Shown: in pieces, positions 15,694 through 23,251 of the stretch | Layout of the letters: each line of letters begins with the position of its first letter | Numbering within the stretch: position 1 is the stretch's first letter | Assembly (NCBI GenBank): GCA_017541145.1 | Contig: JAFXZT010000139.1 | Coordinates: 1-51,469, forward strand | Length of the DNA: 51,469 nt | Source: Bacteroidales bacterium | Lineage (GTDB): Bacteria > Bacteroidota > Bacteroidia > Bacteroidales > UBA3824 | Direction: 5' to 3' | Program-made: the position numbers and the translations under genes | Notes under the pieces: model-generated | The model's input: only the letters and a program-made list of their open reading frames with translations | Database searches by the model: none | What the model was told of the DNA's origin: nothing

Positions 15694-17481
15694 TTAGGCA
15701 ATTGTTTTTGAGATGGCTGTTTTCGGACCGGTCTGGAATCCATACGGTAAAATACGTTGCGACGGCGTTATCATCGTAACGTTAGAGAGTTTTATTTTGG
15801 AGTTGGCGCAAGGCTTGATGTGCTTGTCGTAGCCGATGAATTTTGCTGCGAAATCGCTGTCAATATCTTCATCGCCGACCATTTGGCTCAACTGATAACG
15901 CAAATCCTCGTCTATTTGGTGTATGCGTTTCAGGAATGTGTAGATGTAGTTTGTGGTGAAGAATCGTGTTACTGCCATATCTTCCTTGCTGCGGTTGCCA
16001 TACATTCGGGCGTGCTGCAATACGGTATCCATTTGGAAGTTCTTTGGATCACGTCCGTATAAGAAACACAACATATTGTCGATTGTGATGCCACGGTCGA
16101 GAATGCTGCCTCCTATAAAAATGTTGGCGGTGTTGTCAAGACGGAGTTGTCCATCATCATTCAGATTTTCAGATACTTCGTTGTCAGAATTGATTACTTT
16201 GACAGAATAATCATTATCTGTGAAAATTCTAATGATACGGTCGCGGATTTCCTGTTTCGATGGAAGGTCAATGCACTTGATTCCCGCTTTTTGAGCCTTT
16301 GCATTAGAGTCTTTGAAATCGTTGAACGCAATATCATACATTTCTTCCAAACGCAAGTCGGACTTGTCGTTAATTTCGTATAAGAAACCTCTGCGAATGT
16401 CTTCGATGAGTTTCAAACTTAAATCCTTTTGCCATTTGTGTGCATCCTTATCGGTATCAACGTGCACAAGACAACTTGTAAAACATTCCAAGTTTTGCTT
16501 CTCCTTTTGGATGGAGCGGATGGCGGCGGCTGTGAAATAGAACACAAGTGTTTTTGTAATGCTTTTGAGGTTGTCGGATGCAATGCCATTGTTGGTGTAA
16601 CGTGCATTGCGTTTGCCCAAAATGTTGATGCACTTTTCATCTACCGGCACAAACAGATTGGAATACATCGAATTTGGGTCTTCTGATTCCTCAAAGTATT
16701 GCTTCCCTCCCACATATTTGTCGTGAACAGGAACAAGTTCGGTGTGTCGGGGCTTGAAATGTGGTACAAGGCCGTCGGCATTGAGGTTGAGATAGCCGTC
16801 GGGCTGCAAATAGAGCGCGTACGGCGTAGCGGTTACCTGTAAATAGCGGCAATATTCAGGAATGGAGAGAAACTCCATTATCTGACTACTGATTTTCGCC
16901 ATTGTGCTTACGTTGTGCGTCCTTCTGAAATTGCAACTTGCAAAATCAGCCTCATCGTCAACTACAAGCACCTTTTTCTTTTTGAGGTATGGCGACTTAA
17001 CGTTGAACAGATTGATCAAGTGTTTGATGTTGGTAGTCTCTTTTTTGCAGACAATTATGATTTTTGAACGCTTTGCTACGCTCTCTTGAAGTCCGTTTTT
17101 CTTGAATTTTTCGAGAATGTCGTAGATTTCCACTCTGCCCTTTTGGTTGAGTGTGCCATCAGGTTTGAACCAACGGAAATCACGTAGTAAACGGTTGAGA
17201 GTCTGCGACGCAAGGGTCCTTGTTCCTTTGGTCATCACAATACATACATCGATGCCGTGGTCGAAGCATAGACCGATGATGTTTTCAAAAGTGTTGGTTT
17301 TGCCGCACTGTATTTTGCCAAGCAAAAGAATCGGCTCTATTGCGTTTGGCTTGTTGCTAAGTAGTGATTTCGCGGAGTTTTCAATACAATCACAAAGTTC
17401 TTTGGAGTACTGGAACACCGACTTACTCTTCAAAGTATTGTAAATGTATTCTTCTACCTGATTGTTGTTGCTTTGTATCAT
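15694..17481 (-). CDS. Z1-domain helicase-like ATPase
   Basis: A 595-residue SF2-like ATPase with Z1-domain features: Walker A GKIQCGKT (55-62), Walker B VLVVDDEAD (171-179), motif III VTATP (216-220), motif V-like GGSILDRGITI (457-467) and motif VI QHARMYGNR (489-497). Z1 proteins occur in restriction-type gene clusters with MutL/MORC ATPases, methylases and nucleases. Here no methylase or MutL is next to it. First gene of a three- or four-gene operon with a barrel protein and an EVE-like nuclease. A purine-rich AAAGGAAAA lies about 10 nt before the ATG. The long leader contains a structured RNA (17564-17733). Shorter than many Z1 proteins I know of, but all helicase motifs are intact. Confidence 0.82.
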   Translation of the reverse strand: MIQSNNNQVEEYIYNTLKSKSVFQYSKELCDCIENSAKSLLSNKPNAIEPILLLGKIQCGKTNTFENIIGLCFDHGIDVCIVMTKGTRTLASQTLNRLLRDFRWFKPDGTLNQKGRVEIYDILEKFKKNGLQESVAKRSKIIIVCKKETTNIKHLINLFNVKSPYLKKKKVLVVDDEADFASCNFRRTHNVSTMAKISSQIMEFLSIPEYCRYLQVTATPYALYLQPDGYLNLNADGLVPHFKPRHTELVPVHDKYVGGKQYFEESEDPNSMYSNLFVPVDEKCINILGKRNARYTNNGIASDNLKSITKTLVFYFTAAAIRSIQKEKQNLECFTSCLVHVDTDKDAHKWQKDLSLKLIEDIRRGFLYEINDKSDLRLEEMYDIAFNDFKDSNAKAQKAGIKCIDLPSKQEIRDRIIRIFTDNDYSVKVINSDNEVSENLNDDGQLRLDNTANIFIGGSILDRGITIDNMLCFLYGRDPKNFQMDTVLQHARMYGNRSKEDMAVTRFFTTNYIYTFLKRIHQIDEDLRYQLSQMVGDEDIDSDFAAKFIGYDKHIKPCANSKIKLSNVTMITPSQRILPYGFQTGPKTAISKTIA

Positions 17482-17563
17482 TGTTTTTTTCCTTTTAGGT
17501 TTCTATTGTCTCGTTTTGTTCTGACCATCCCAAAATCAGTATTTTTTTTGCCCCTATAAAATA

Positions 17564-17733
17564 AAACGTGGGATTGTACTATCGTCCGTTCCGTCCATTG
17601 AGGCTTTGACCTTGCCCTGTTATCGAGAACGAGCAACGCCGAAACCCACGCATTATGTACACTCCTATCCTTTCGGACGTGAGATTAATACATATCCGTC
17701 TGTCACCACCGTTGCTTTGAGTTCCGATAACAG
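17564..17733 (-). ncRNA. Candidate pseudoknotted structured RNA in the Z1 operon leader
   Basis: On the minus strand, CTGTTATCGGAAC plus GCAACG (17733 down to 17710) pairs with CGTTGC and GTTC plus CGATAACAG (17638 to 17617). This gives helices of 9, 4 and 6 bp separated by a bulge and an internal loop. Within it, ATGTA/TACAT and CTC/GAG enclose GTCC-GAAA-GGAT, a GNRA tetraloop hairpin. GCGTGGG (around 17645-17651) can also pair with CCCACGT (17566-17572) beyond the main helix, giving an interleaved, pseudoknot topology. The region has no ORF. It starts about 85 nt above the Z1 ATG. It may be a cis regulator, an RNA component of the system, or a mobile leader. Confidence 0.65.
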
Positions 17734-17763
17734 TTCTTGAAATGGCCAAATTCCAATGAATCG

Positions 17764-17790
17764 AAAAAACAAAGCGTTAGCAACGCCTTA
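17764..17790 (-). terminator. Terminator after the Big2 lipoprotein, or attenuator of the Z1 leader
   Basis: The minus strand reads AAGGCGTT-GCT-AACGCTTT followed by GTTTTTTCG, an 8-bp stem (one G-U) and a T-run. It lies about 97 nt below the stop of the lipoprotein gene. If the Z1 transcript starts at the -7-like TATATTTG (complement of 17835-17842), the same hairpin would sit inside its leader as an attenuator. Confidence 0.6.
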
Positions 17791-17834
17791 TTTTTATATA
17801 AGCCGCCGGAGGATTTTCACATCCACCGACAAAG

Positions 17835-17842
17835 CAAATATA
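17835..17842 (-). promoter_or_regulatory. Possible -7 element for the Z1 operon
   Basis: The minus strand reads TATATTTG, a match to TAnnTTTG. It would start a transcript near 17828 that contains the hairpin at 17764-17790, the structured RNA and then the Z1 gene. No clear -33 element is seen, so a start closer to the RNA is also possible. Confidence 0.35.
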
Positions 17843-17886
17843 TGTATTTCCTCGAAAGTGTACAACAATACGCGGGAATTTTTTTA

Positions 17887-18564
17887 CTACTTTTTCAAAT
17901 AGACTACGATCGCGTTAATTTGCAAATGATTTACCGACAACGTCATTGATACAATCATCGACGCATCGTCAACTTTGTCGGAATTAATGAAATAGGACAC
18001 GTTATCTTTGTAGTCGATAGCCTGATAACGTTCTATGAGAAAGTCTGTCAGCACCGACGACTGTGCATACGAAATGTTGGGCATACCATACGACACGCTT
18101 GTGAGTTTCGAGGTCTGACGGTCGAAATTGTAATGCATCAGGTACGTCTTTTTGTCGGTGTAAACCAGCACGGAGTCTCGGTCTTCTTCGAGCGAGCGCG
18201 TTTCCAACGACTTGATGTCGTACTTTGTGAGGGAGAAGTCGAGTAAAGGCTCCTTGTAGAGGTTGTAACTCGGGTTTACCGATATGGTACACTCCTTAGT
18301 CTGTCCGCCTGCCGTGGCAGTTACAATTGTCTGACCAACGTGCTTTGCCTCAATTTTACCGTCGGCTGACTCGGTTGCCACAAACGGATTTGCCGAGGAA
18401 AACGTTGACTTTTGGTTGGCGAAGATTGTGAGTGTGTCGCCGTGAACCATTGTCAGATTAGTCTGCGAAATGGTGAGCGGCGTCTCGTCGTCCTTGCCAC
18501 AGGACGAGAACTTCAATGAAACAATCACTGCAAGGCTCATAAGAGCAAATCTCAGTTTTTTCAT
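17887..18564 (-). CDS. Lipoprotein with bacterial Ig-like (Big2) domain
   Basis: A 225-residue secreted protein. The signal peptide ends in a lipobox-like KFSSC (Cys22), so it is probably outer-membrane anchored. Residues about 30-97 form one Big2-type Ig-like domain (LTISQTNLTMVHGDTLTI through ATAGGQTKECTISV). The C-terminal half is beta-rich and unrecognised. It is divergent from the WYL regulator at 18699 and shares an inverted-repeat operator with it, so is likely under its control. Role unknown; a surface adhesion or binding function would be usual for Big2 lipoproteins. Confidence 0.75.
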   Translation of the reverse strand: MKKLRFALMSLAVIVSLKFSSCGKDDETPLTISQTNLTMVHGDTLTIFANQKSTFSSANPFVATESADGKIEAKHVGQTIVTATAGGQTKECTISVNPSYNLYKEPLLDFSLTKYDIKSLETRSLEEDRDSVLVYTDKKTYLMHYNFDRQTSKLTSVSYGMPNISYAQSSVLTDFLIERYQAIDYKDNVSYFINSDKVDDASMIVSMTLSVNHLQINAIVVYLKK

Positions 18565-18612
18565 TTCTGTAACTTTTTAATGATGTTGAACGATTGATGT
18601 GAATTGTAGCCG

Positions 18613-18620
18613 CAAAGTTA
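18613..18620 (-). promoter_or_regulatory. -7 box for the Big2 lipoprotein gene
   Basis: The minus strand reads TAACTTTG, matching TAnnTTTG, about 50 nt upstream of the ATG at 18564. The inverted repeat at 18629-18649 occupies its -33 region. Confidence 0.5.
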
Positions 18621-18628
18621 TGCCGAGG

Positions 18629-18649
18629 TTGTACCAAAACACGGTACAA
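18629..18649. promoter_or_regulatory. Inverted-repeat operator between lipoprotein and WYL regulator
   Basis: TTGTACC (18629-18635) and GGTACAA (18643-18649) form perfect 7-bp arms around a 7-nt spacer, a 21-bp dyad. It covers the -33 region of the leftward promoter and lies directly upstream of the -33 element of the rightward one (TTG 18651-18653, TAAATTTG 18675-18682). It is a natural site for autoregulation by the WYL protein. Confidence 0.65.
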
Positions 18650-18682
18650 GTTGAAAAGTTTTGAAAAAAAATTGTAAATTTG
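18650..18682 (+). promoter_or_regulatory. Promoter of the WYL regulator gene
   Basis: TTG (18651-18653), a 21-nt spacer and TAAATTTG (18675-18682) fit the Bacteroidota -33/-7 consensus. The predicted start is only a few nucleotides before the ATG at 18699. Confidence 0.6.
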
Positions 18683-18698
18683 CGCAAAACAATCAGTT

Positions 18699-19601
18699 AT
18701 GGCTACACCGACACAATTTAGAGAATACATTTGGCTCGTCAACACCATCCAACGGGCGGGAGGCATCACATTTGCCGAACTCAGCAACAAGTGGGCAGAC
18801 AGCGAGTTAGGCGGAATGGCGTTGAGCCGTACCACTTTCAACCGTCATCGCGACGCAATATTGGATATTTTTGGGATAATAATTGACTGCAACCGCCGCA
18901 ATGGCAACAAGTATTTCATTTTCAACAGCGAAGTCCTGCAAGAAGACACGGTGCAGAATTGGATGCTCTCCACACTGAGTGTCCACAACATAGTAAGCGA
19001 AAGCCTGAGCCTTTCCAATAGGATTTTGCTCGAAAACATCCCGTCGGGCGGCACCAACTTGCAGACTGTCATACAAGCGATGAAAAAAGGACATAAAATT
19101 TCGGCAAAACATCTCCGCTACGGCGCAGAAAACCCGAAAGAGTTCGTAATGTTGCCCTATTGCGTGAAACTCTACCGCCAACGATGGTACGCCCTGTGTA
19201 TGCTCAGGCACGGAAATATGGGTGTTTTTTCGTTGGATAGATTCGCCGACGTGTCTATTTCAGACGAAAAATTCACAGTTGTGGACGGTTTTGACGCGGC
19301 GGAGTATTTCAGCGAATGTTTTGGGATTGTTTCGGAAGTGAACGCGCCCGCCGAGAGGATTGTAATCAGGGCGTTTGGCAACGAGCGGTATTTTATGCGC
19401 GACCTGCCCGTCCACCACACCCAACGCGAAATCAATTTCACCGACGAATACACTGATTATGAAATTGTTATGCGTCCTACATTCGACTTTTCCGGATATA
19501 TGCTTTCTCGCGGCGTGATGGCAAAAATCATTGAACCACAATGGCTCGCCGACGAAATTCACGATATGCATTTGCAGGCGGTGGAGATGTATGAAAAGTA
19601 A
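18699..19601 (+). CDS. WYL-domain transcriptional regulator
   Basis: A 300-residue DNA-binding protein. The N-terminal winged helix-turn-helix (about 1-70, with ELSNKWADSELGGMALSRTT followed by FNRHRDAI) precedes a WYL domain (about 130-210). Its ligand-binding core is seen in MLPYCVKLYRQRWYALC, where the RQRWY segment corresponds to the W-Y-L signature. A C-terminal extension domain follows. WYL regulators commonly control defence genes and can sense nucleic acids or nucleotides. It faces away from the Big2 lipoprotein and the Z1 operon, with a shared operator at 18629-18649. Control of the Z1 operon is possible but not shown. Base use is GC-rich, like the island to its left. Confidence 0.82.
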   Translation: MATPTQFREYIWLVNTIQRAGGITFAELSNKWADSELGGMALSRTTFNRHRDAILDIFGIIIDCNRRNGNKYFIFNSEVLQEDTVQNWMLSTLSVHNIVSESLSLSNRILLENIPSGGTNLQTVIQAMKKGHKISAKHLRYGAENPKEFVMLPYCVKLYRQRWYALCMLRHGNMGVFSLDRFADVSISDEKFTVVDGFDAAEYFSECFGIVSEVNAPAERIVIRAFGNERYFMRDLPVHHTQREINFTDEYTDYEIVMRPTFDFSGYMLSRGVMAKIIEPQWLADEIHDMHLQAVEMYEK

Positions 19602-19719
19602 ATTTAAATTCCAAAATTTCGTTTTTTGACATTTTTTAACTTCAGAATTACAGATATAGCAAAATTAATTTCAGAAAATTCGAAACAAGGAATATATTTC
19701 AGAATAAAATTAGCTTATT

Positions 19720-20184
19720 ATGACCACATTATCCGAAGAAGACCATGCCGCACAAATGGAAAGCATGAATGCTTTTGATACACAATTGCCTTGTGTCGGT
19801 ATTTTTTGGTACGATTTAGAAGAAAAAACACTCTTCAGCGTCCGCAAAAAGGAACTATCACCCAAGGAGGCTGAAGATGCCGCTGAAAAAGGTGTGCCAT
19901 TTATCAATTACCCGCAACTTCACCGTCAAGTGTGGGCAAAGGAATATTACCGTGCCCAGGCAAAAAACATTGAAACCAAATTCATCGGTGATTATACAAA
20001 AATACCACATGGACGAGTGGCGTGGAACATTAACAAGTTTATTGTTCTTGTCGGCAAATGGGCAGAACCAATCCAAGACGAACTTTCCGAATTGATTGAA
20101 CAGGAATTTTCACTTCCATATTTTGAGTTTGTCTATGACAGACACTGGGATTTGGGACACGGCTGGTCAGGAGATATGAAATAA
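19720..20184 (+). CDS. Hypothetical protein of a small conserved Bacteroidota family
   Basis: A 154-residue protein. The arrangement VGIFWYDLEEKTLFSV, then PQLHRQVWAKEYYR, then IPHGRVAWNINKFIVLVGKW and finally YDRHWDLGHGW recalls a family of uncharacterised small cytoplasmic proteins with conserved His and Trp residues. No signal peptide or membrane segment. It converges on the RluA-like gene and their 3' ends overlap by 18 bp. Function unknown. Confidence 0.6.
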   Translation: MTTLSEEDHAAQMESMNAFDTQLPCVGIFWYDLEEKTLFSVRKKELSPKEAEDAAEKGVPFINYPQLHRQVWAKEYYRAQAKNIETKFIGDYTKIPHGRVAWNINKFIVLVGKWAEPIQDELSELIEQEFSLPYFEFVYDRHWDLGHGWSGDMK

Positions 20185-21801
20185 TAAATCAGCCCAATCA
20201 ACATGACTTTCAAATGTCATAACTTCTTTTGTAACAGGATGTTGAAAAGTGATTATTCCGGCGTGAAGATACATCCGAAGGGATTTTTCGCCGTAAAGTT
20301 CGTCACCCAAAATCGGACAATTCAAACCGTCAGCATGCGCCGAATGAACTCGCAATTGGTGGGTTCTGCCGGTTTGTGGTTGAAATTCTATCAGCGTTTT
20401 ACCGTTTTTTACAGTTAAAACTCTGAATCGCGTAACGGCTTCTTTGCCGTATTTAAAATCTACAATTTGACGCGGACGATCTTGTAAATCAGGCATCAAC
20501 GGCAAATTTATTTCACCTTCCGTTTTACTGATTTCACCGTTCAAAATTGCAAAATATGTTTTCTTAATTTCGTGACGTTCAAATTGTTGCTGAATATTTT
20601 CGTAAACTTTACGTTTTTTTGCAATTATCATCAATCCGCTTGTTGCCATATCCAAACGGTGACAAATCATCGGTTCTTCCGCATCGGGAAACCATTGTCT
20701 TACAATTGAATACACCGATTCAATGCCGTTTTTACCGGGAACGCTCAACATGCCGTCGGGTTTGTTAACAATTGCAAGATACTCATCTTCAAATACTTTC
20801 TCAAGCTGAAGTTTTTTCGGTGTTAACAGCGGATTGTTGACCACGGAAAGCCCTTGCAACATGAAATTCAAAATCGGTTTACATTTTTCGTTGCAAGCCG
20901 GATAAAATTCAAGATGTCTTCGCAATAGATTTTTGTTGGTTTTTCCGTACCAAAATTCTGCAATTGATAACGGTTTAAGTCCGTGAAGATAAGCGTATTG
21001 CAAAAGTTTTGGAGCGCAACATTCACCACTTCCGGCGGGCGGAATTTTACCACAAAATTCGTTGAATATTTCTAATAAATTACGCTTTTCACCGTTGGCA
21101 TTTAACATTTCAAAATTTGAAAACAACCAATTTTGCAACGAATCCGATTTCTTTTTTCGTAACTCTTTCAACTCTGAAATTTCTGATTCTAAATCAGTTA
21201 ACTGCTGTTCAAATTCTTTGTTACGAATTTCCAAACTCGATTTCAAACGCTTGAGTTCAGCTTTCATAAATTGCGACTCTTTGATTAATGCCGCATTGTC
21301 TTTTTCCGTAAAATCAGGACTTTGTCGCAACATTTCGCGACGCGCTTTTGCTGATTTTATTTGATTCTGATACTGAGAAATTTCTTGCTCGGCAGAAAGT
21401 CTGTTTTCCTGAATTTTGAGTCGTAATTCTTGTAAAAAAGGAGATTCTTCTAAATTTTTTATCCGGAGATTCAACGCTGAAATTTCCCGCTCGTGAACTT
21501 TAAAATATCCGTTTTCATCCAAATAATCGAAAACTGCCGACACAAAAAAATCATGATCTTCACGACCGAGAATTTGACCTGAATATGCACACAACCAATT
21601 GATGTTCTGATTTTTATCTTCCACAATCAAAACACCGAACATCTTTCCCTGCTCAATTTCCGGCAAAAAATCGGGCTTGGTTTCCAAATATTTCAAAACT
21701 TCCTTTTGCGCAAATTTACAAAGTTCGTCCGGCTGATAATAAAACGGATTGTTCAACTTTTCAGGCTTTGCGCAATGGAAATTTATCGGATGCAAAATCA
21801 T
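20167..21801 (-). CDS. RluA-type pseudouridine synthase with long coiled-coil N-terminal extension
   Basis: A 544-residue protein. The C-terminal catalytic domain (about 335-540) has the RluA signature HRLDMATSGLM (catalytic Asp384), NKPDGMLSVPG and the QTGRTHQLRVH segment. It converts uridine to pseudouridine in rRNA or tRNA. The N-terminal 330 residues include a coiled coil (about 105-225) and a Cys-rich part (CCAPKLLQYAY, CNEKCK). This extended form is found in Bacteroidota and may help target a specific RNA. The start overlaps the stop of the upstream APH-RapZ gene by 1 bp (ATGA), so translation is probably coupled. The target site is unknown. Confidence 0.87.
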   Translation of the reverse strand: MILHPINFHCAKPEKLNNPFYYQPDELCKFAQKEVLKYLETKPDFLPEIEQGKMFGVLIVEDKNQNINWLCAYSGQILGREDHDFFVSAVFDYLDENGYFKVHEREISALNLRIKNLEESPFLQELRLKIQENRLSAEQEISQYQNQIKSAKARREMLRQSPDFTEKDNAALIKESQFMKAELKRLKSSLEIRNKEFEQQLTDLESEISELKELRKKKSDSLQNWLFSNFEMLNANGEKRNLLEIFNEFCGKIPPAGSGECCAPKLLQYAYLHGLKPLSIAEFWYGKTNKNLLRRHLEFYPACNEKCKPILNFMLQGLSVVNNPLLTPKKLQLEKVFEDEYLAIVNKPDGMLSVPGKNGIESVYSIVRQWFPDAEEPMICHRLDMATSGLMIIAKKRKVYENIQQQFERHEIKKTYFAILNGEISKTEGEINLPLMPDLQDRPRQIVDFKYGKEAVTRFRVLTVKNGKTLIEFQPQTGRTHQLRVHSAHADGLNCPILGDELYGEKSLRMYLHAGIITFQHPVTKEVMTFESHVDWADLLFHIS

Positions 21802-23240
21802 TATTTATCTTGTTCGCGGTGACTGAGATTTACTATTACTTGCGGATATTTTTTGCGTAAAAATTCCGCCATTCTTTCCGCGCTGTACACGCTGCGATGT
21901 TGACCGCCTGTACAACCGAAAAGTACTGACAAATTTTTGAAGCCGCGTTGTAAATATTTTTTTACTGACATCTCTACGATACTTTGTGTAAGTCCTACAA
22001 ATTCAGCCATTTCAGGTTCATGCGAAAAGAAATCAATCACTTCTTGATCTTTTCCGTTGAATTTGCGGTATTTTTCGTAGCGACCCGGATTGTGAATAGC
22101 ACGACAGTCAAAAACAAAACCTCCGCCATTTCCGGTCGGATCGTAAGGAATGCCTTTGCGGTACGAAAAACTCATCACCGTAACGGTTAACTGATTTTTA
22201 CCGGAATTGTAATTGAGTAAATCCTCGTTTTCGGTCAACTGTTTCCAACAATTTTCCAAATGCGGAATTTCAATCGGAAGTTTATGATTTTCAACGAGAT
22301 ATTTAAGATTTCGCATTGCGGGCGGAATACTGTTGAGAAAATGCGGTTTGTTCTCAAAAAATCCTCTGTAACCGTAACTTCCGCAAGCCTGCATGATTCT
22401 CACGTATGCAAACGCGCAAAACATCTTGCGAAATTCTTCCTCATCGAAATGAACAAAATTTTTGAGTTTCGAGATATAATAATCCAAAAGTTCAATACGA
22501 ATTTCCGGGCTCAACGCTGCTTTGCCGTCGTACAACAACGAAGCGATGTCATATTGCAATGCACCGTGGCGACCGCCCTGAAAATCAATAAAATACGGTT
22601 CACCTTTCGGCGTGATTATTATATTTCGTGACTGAAAATCTCGATAAAGGAAATAATTTGACGGTGCTTTGCAAAGATAATTTGTAAGCACGTTGAAATC
22701 GTTTTCCAAAAGCTGCTCGTCAAAAACGGTGTGAGTAGTTTTCAGAAAATAATATTTGAAATAATTTAAATCCCACTTAATTGACTGTTCGTCAAAGCTT
22801 TTGCGAGGGTAGCAATTGTCAAAATCAATAACCTTCTCTCCCACTGTCTGAAAAATCGGCAACACATCCAAAACTTTTTTGTACAATGCTACAGTTTCAT
22901 TGTCGGGACTGCCATCGCTAAGACGGTGATTTTCAAGATAATCGAACAGCGATGTGCCTTCAATATAAGTTTGCAAATACGAAAAACCGTCGTCAGAAAC
23001 TTCCAAAACTTTCGGAACAGGCAAATTCTCTTTTGAAAAAGCAGTAGCAAATTTTACAAAAGCATTATTTTCCCGCAACTCATTGCCTATCGTGCCAACA
23101 CATTGATTTTCAGCGTTTGACATCAAAAAATATTCACGGTTGGAGCCTGACAAAGGCATTTTTTCTATTCGTTCAGGATTTTGCCCGAAATGCTTGCAGA
23201 ACAACTGTTCGAGATTTTCTGTATTATTGATTTTTGCCAT
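21801..23240 (-). CDS. Aminoglycoside-phosphotransferase-like kinase fused to RapZ C-terminal domain
   Basis: A 479-residue fusion. The N-terminal half (about 1-330) is an APH/choline-kinase-type phosphotransferase with the catalytic loop RDFQSRN (200-206, Asp201) and metal-binding IDFQGG (Asp219). It is similar to sugar kinases of the AmgK type in cell-wall recycling. The C-terminal part (about 350-479) is a RapZ C-terminal domain with GCTGGQHRSV; in Proteobacteria RapZ senses glucosamine-6-phosphate. The fusion suggests an amino-sugar kinase with a sensing domain in cell-envelope metabolism. It sits 11 nt after batE and 1-bp overlapping the RluA gene, at the tail of the bat operon. The substrate is inferred, not shown. 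Confidence 0.85.
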   Translation of the reverse strand: MAKINNTENLEQLFCKHFGQNPERIEKMPLSGSNREYFLMSNAENQCVGTIGNELRENNAFVKFATAFSKENLPVPKVLEVSDDGFSYLQTYIEGTSLFDYLENHRLSDGSPDNETVALYKKVLDVLPIFQTVGEKVIDFDNCYPRKSFDEQSIKWDLNYFKYYFLKTTHTVFDEQLLENDFNVLTNYLCKAPSNYFLYRDFQSRNIIITPKGEPYFIDFQGGRHGALQYDIASLLYDGKAALSPEIRIELLDYYISKLKNFVHFDEEEFRKMFCAFAYVRIMQACGSYGYRGFFENKPHFLNSIPPAMRNLKYLVENHKLPIEIPHLENCWKQLTENEDLLNYNSGKNQLTVTVMSFSYRKGIPYDPTGNGGGFVFDCRAIHNPGRYEKYRKFNGKDQEVIDFFSHEPEMAEFVGLTQSIVEMSVKKYLQRGFKNLSVLFGCTGGQHRSVYSAERMAEFLRKKYPQVIVNLSHREQDK

Positions 23241-23251
23241 TTATTTTGTAA

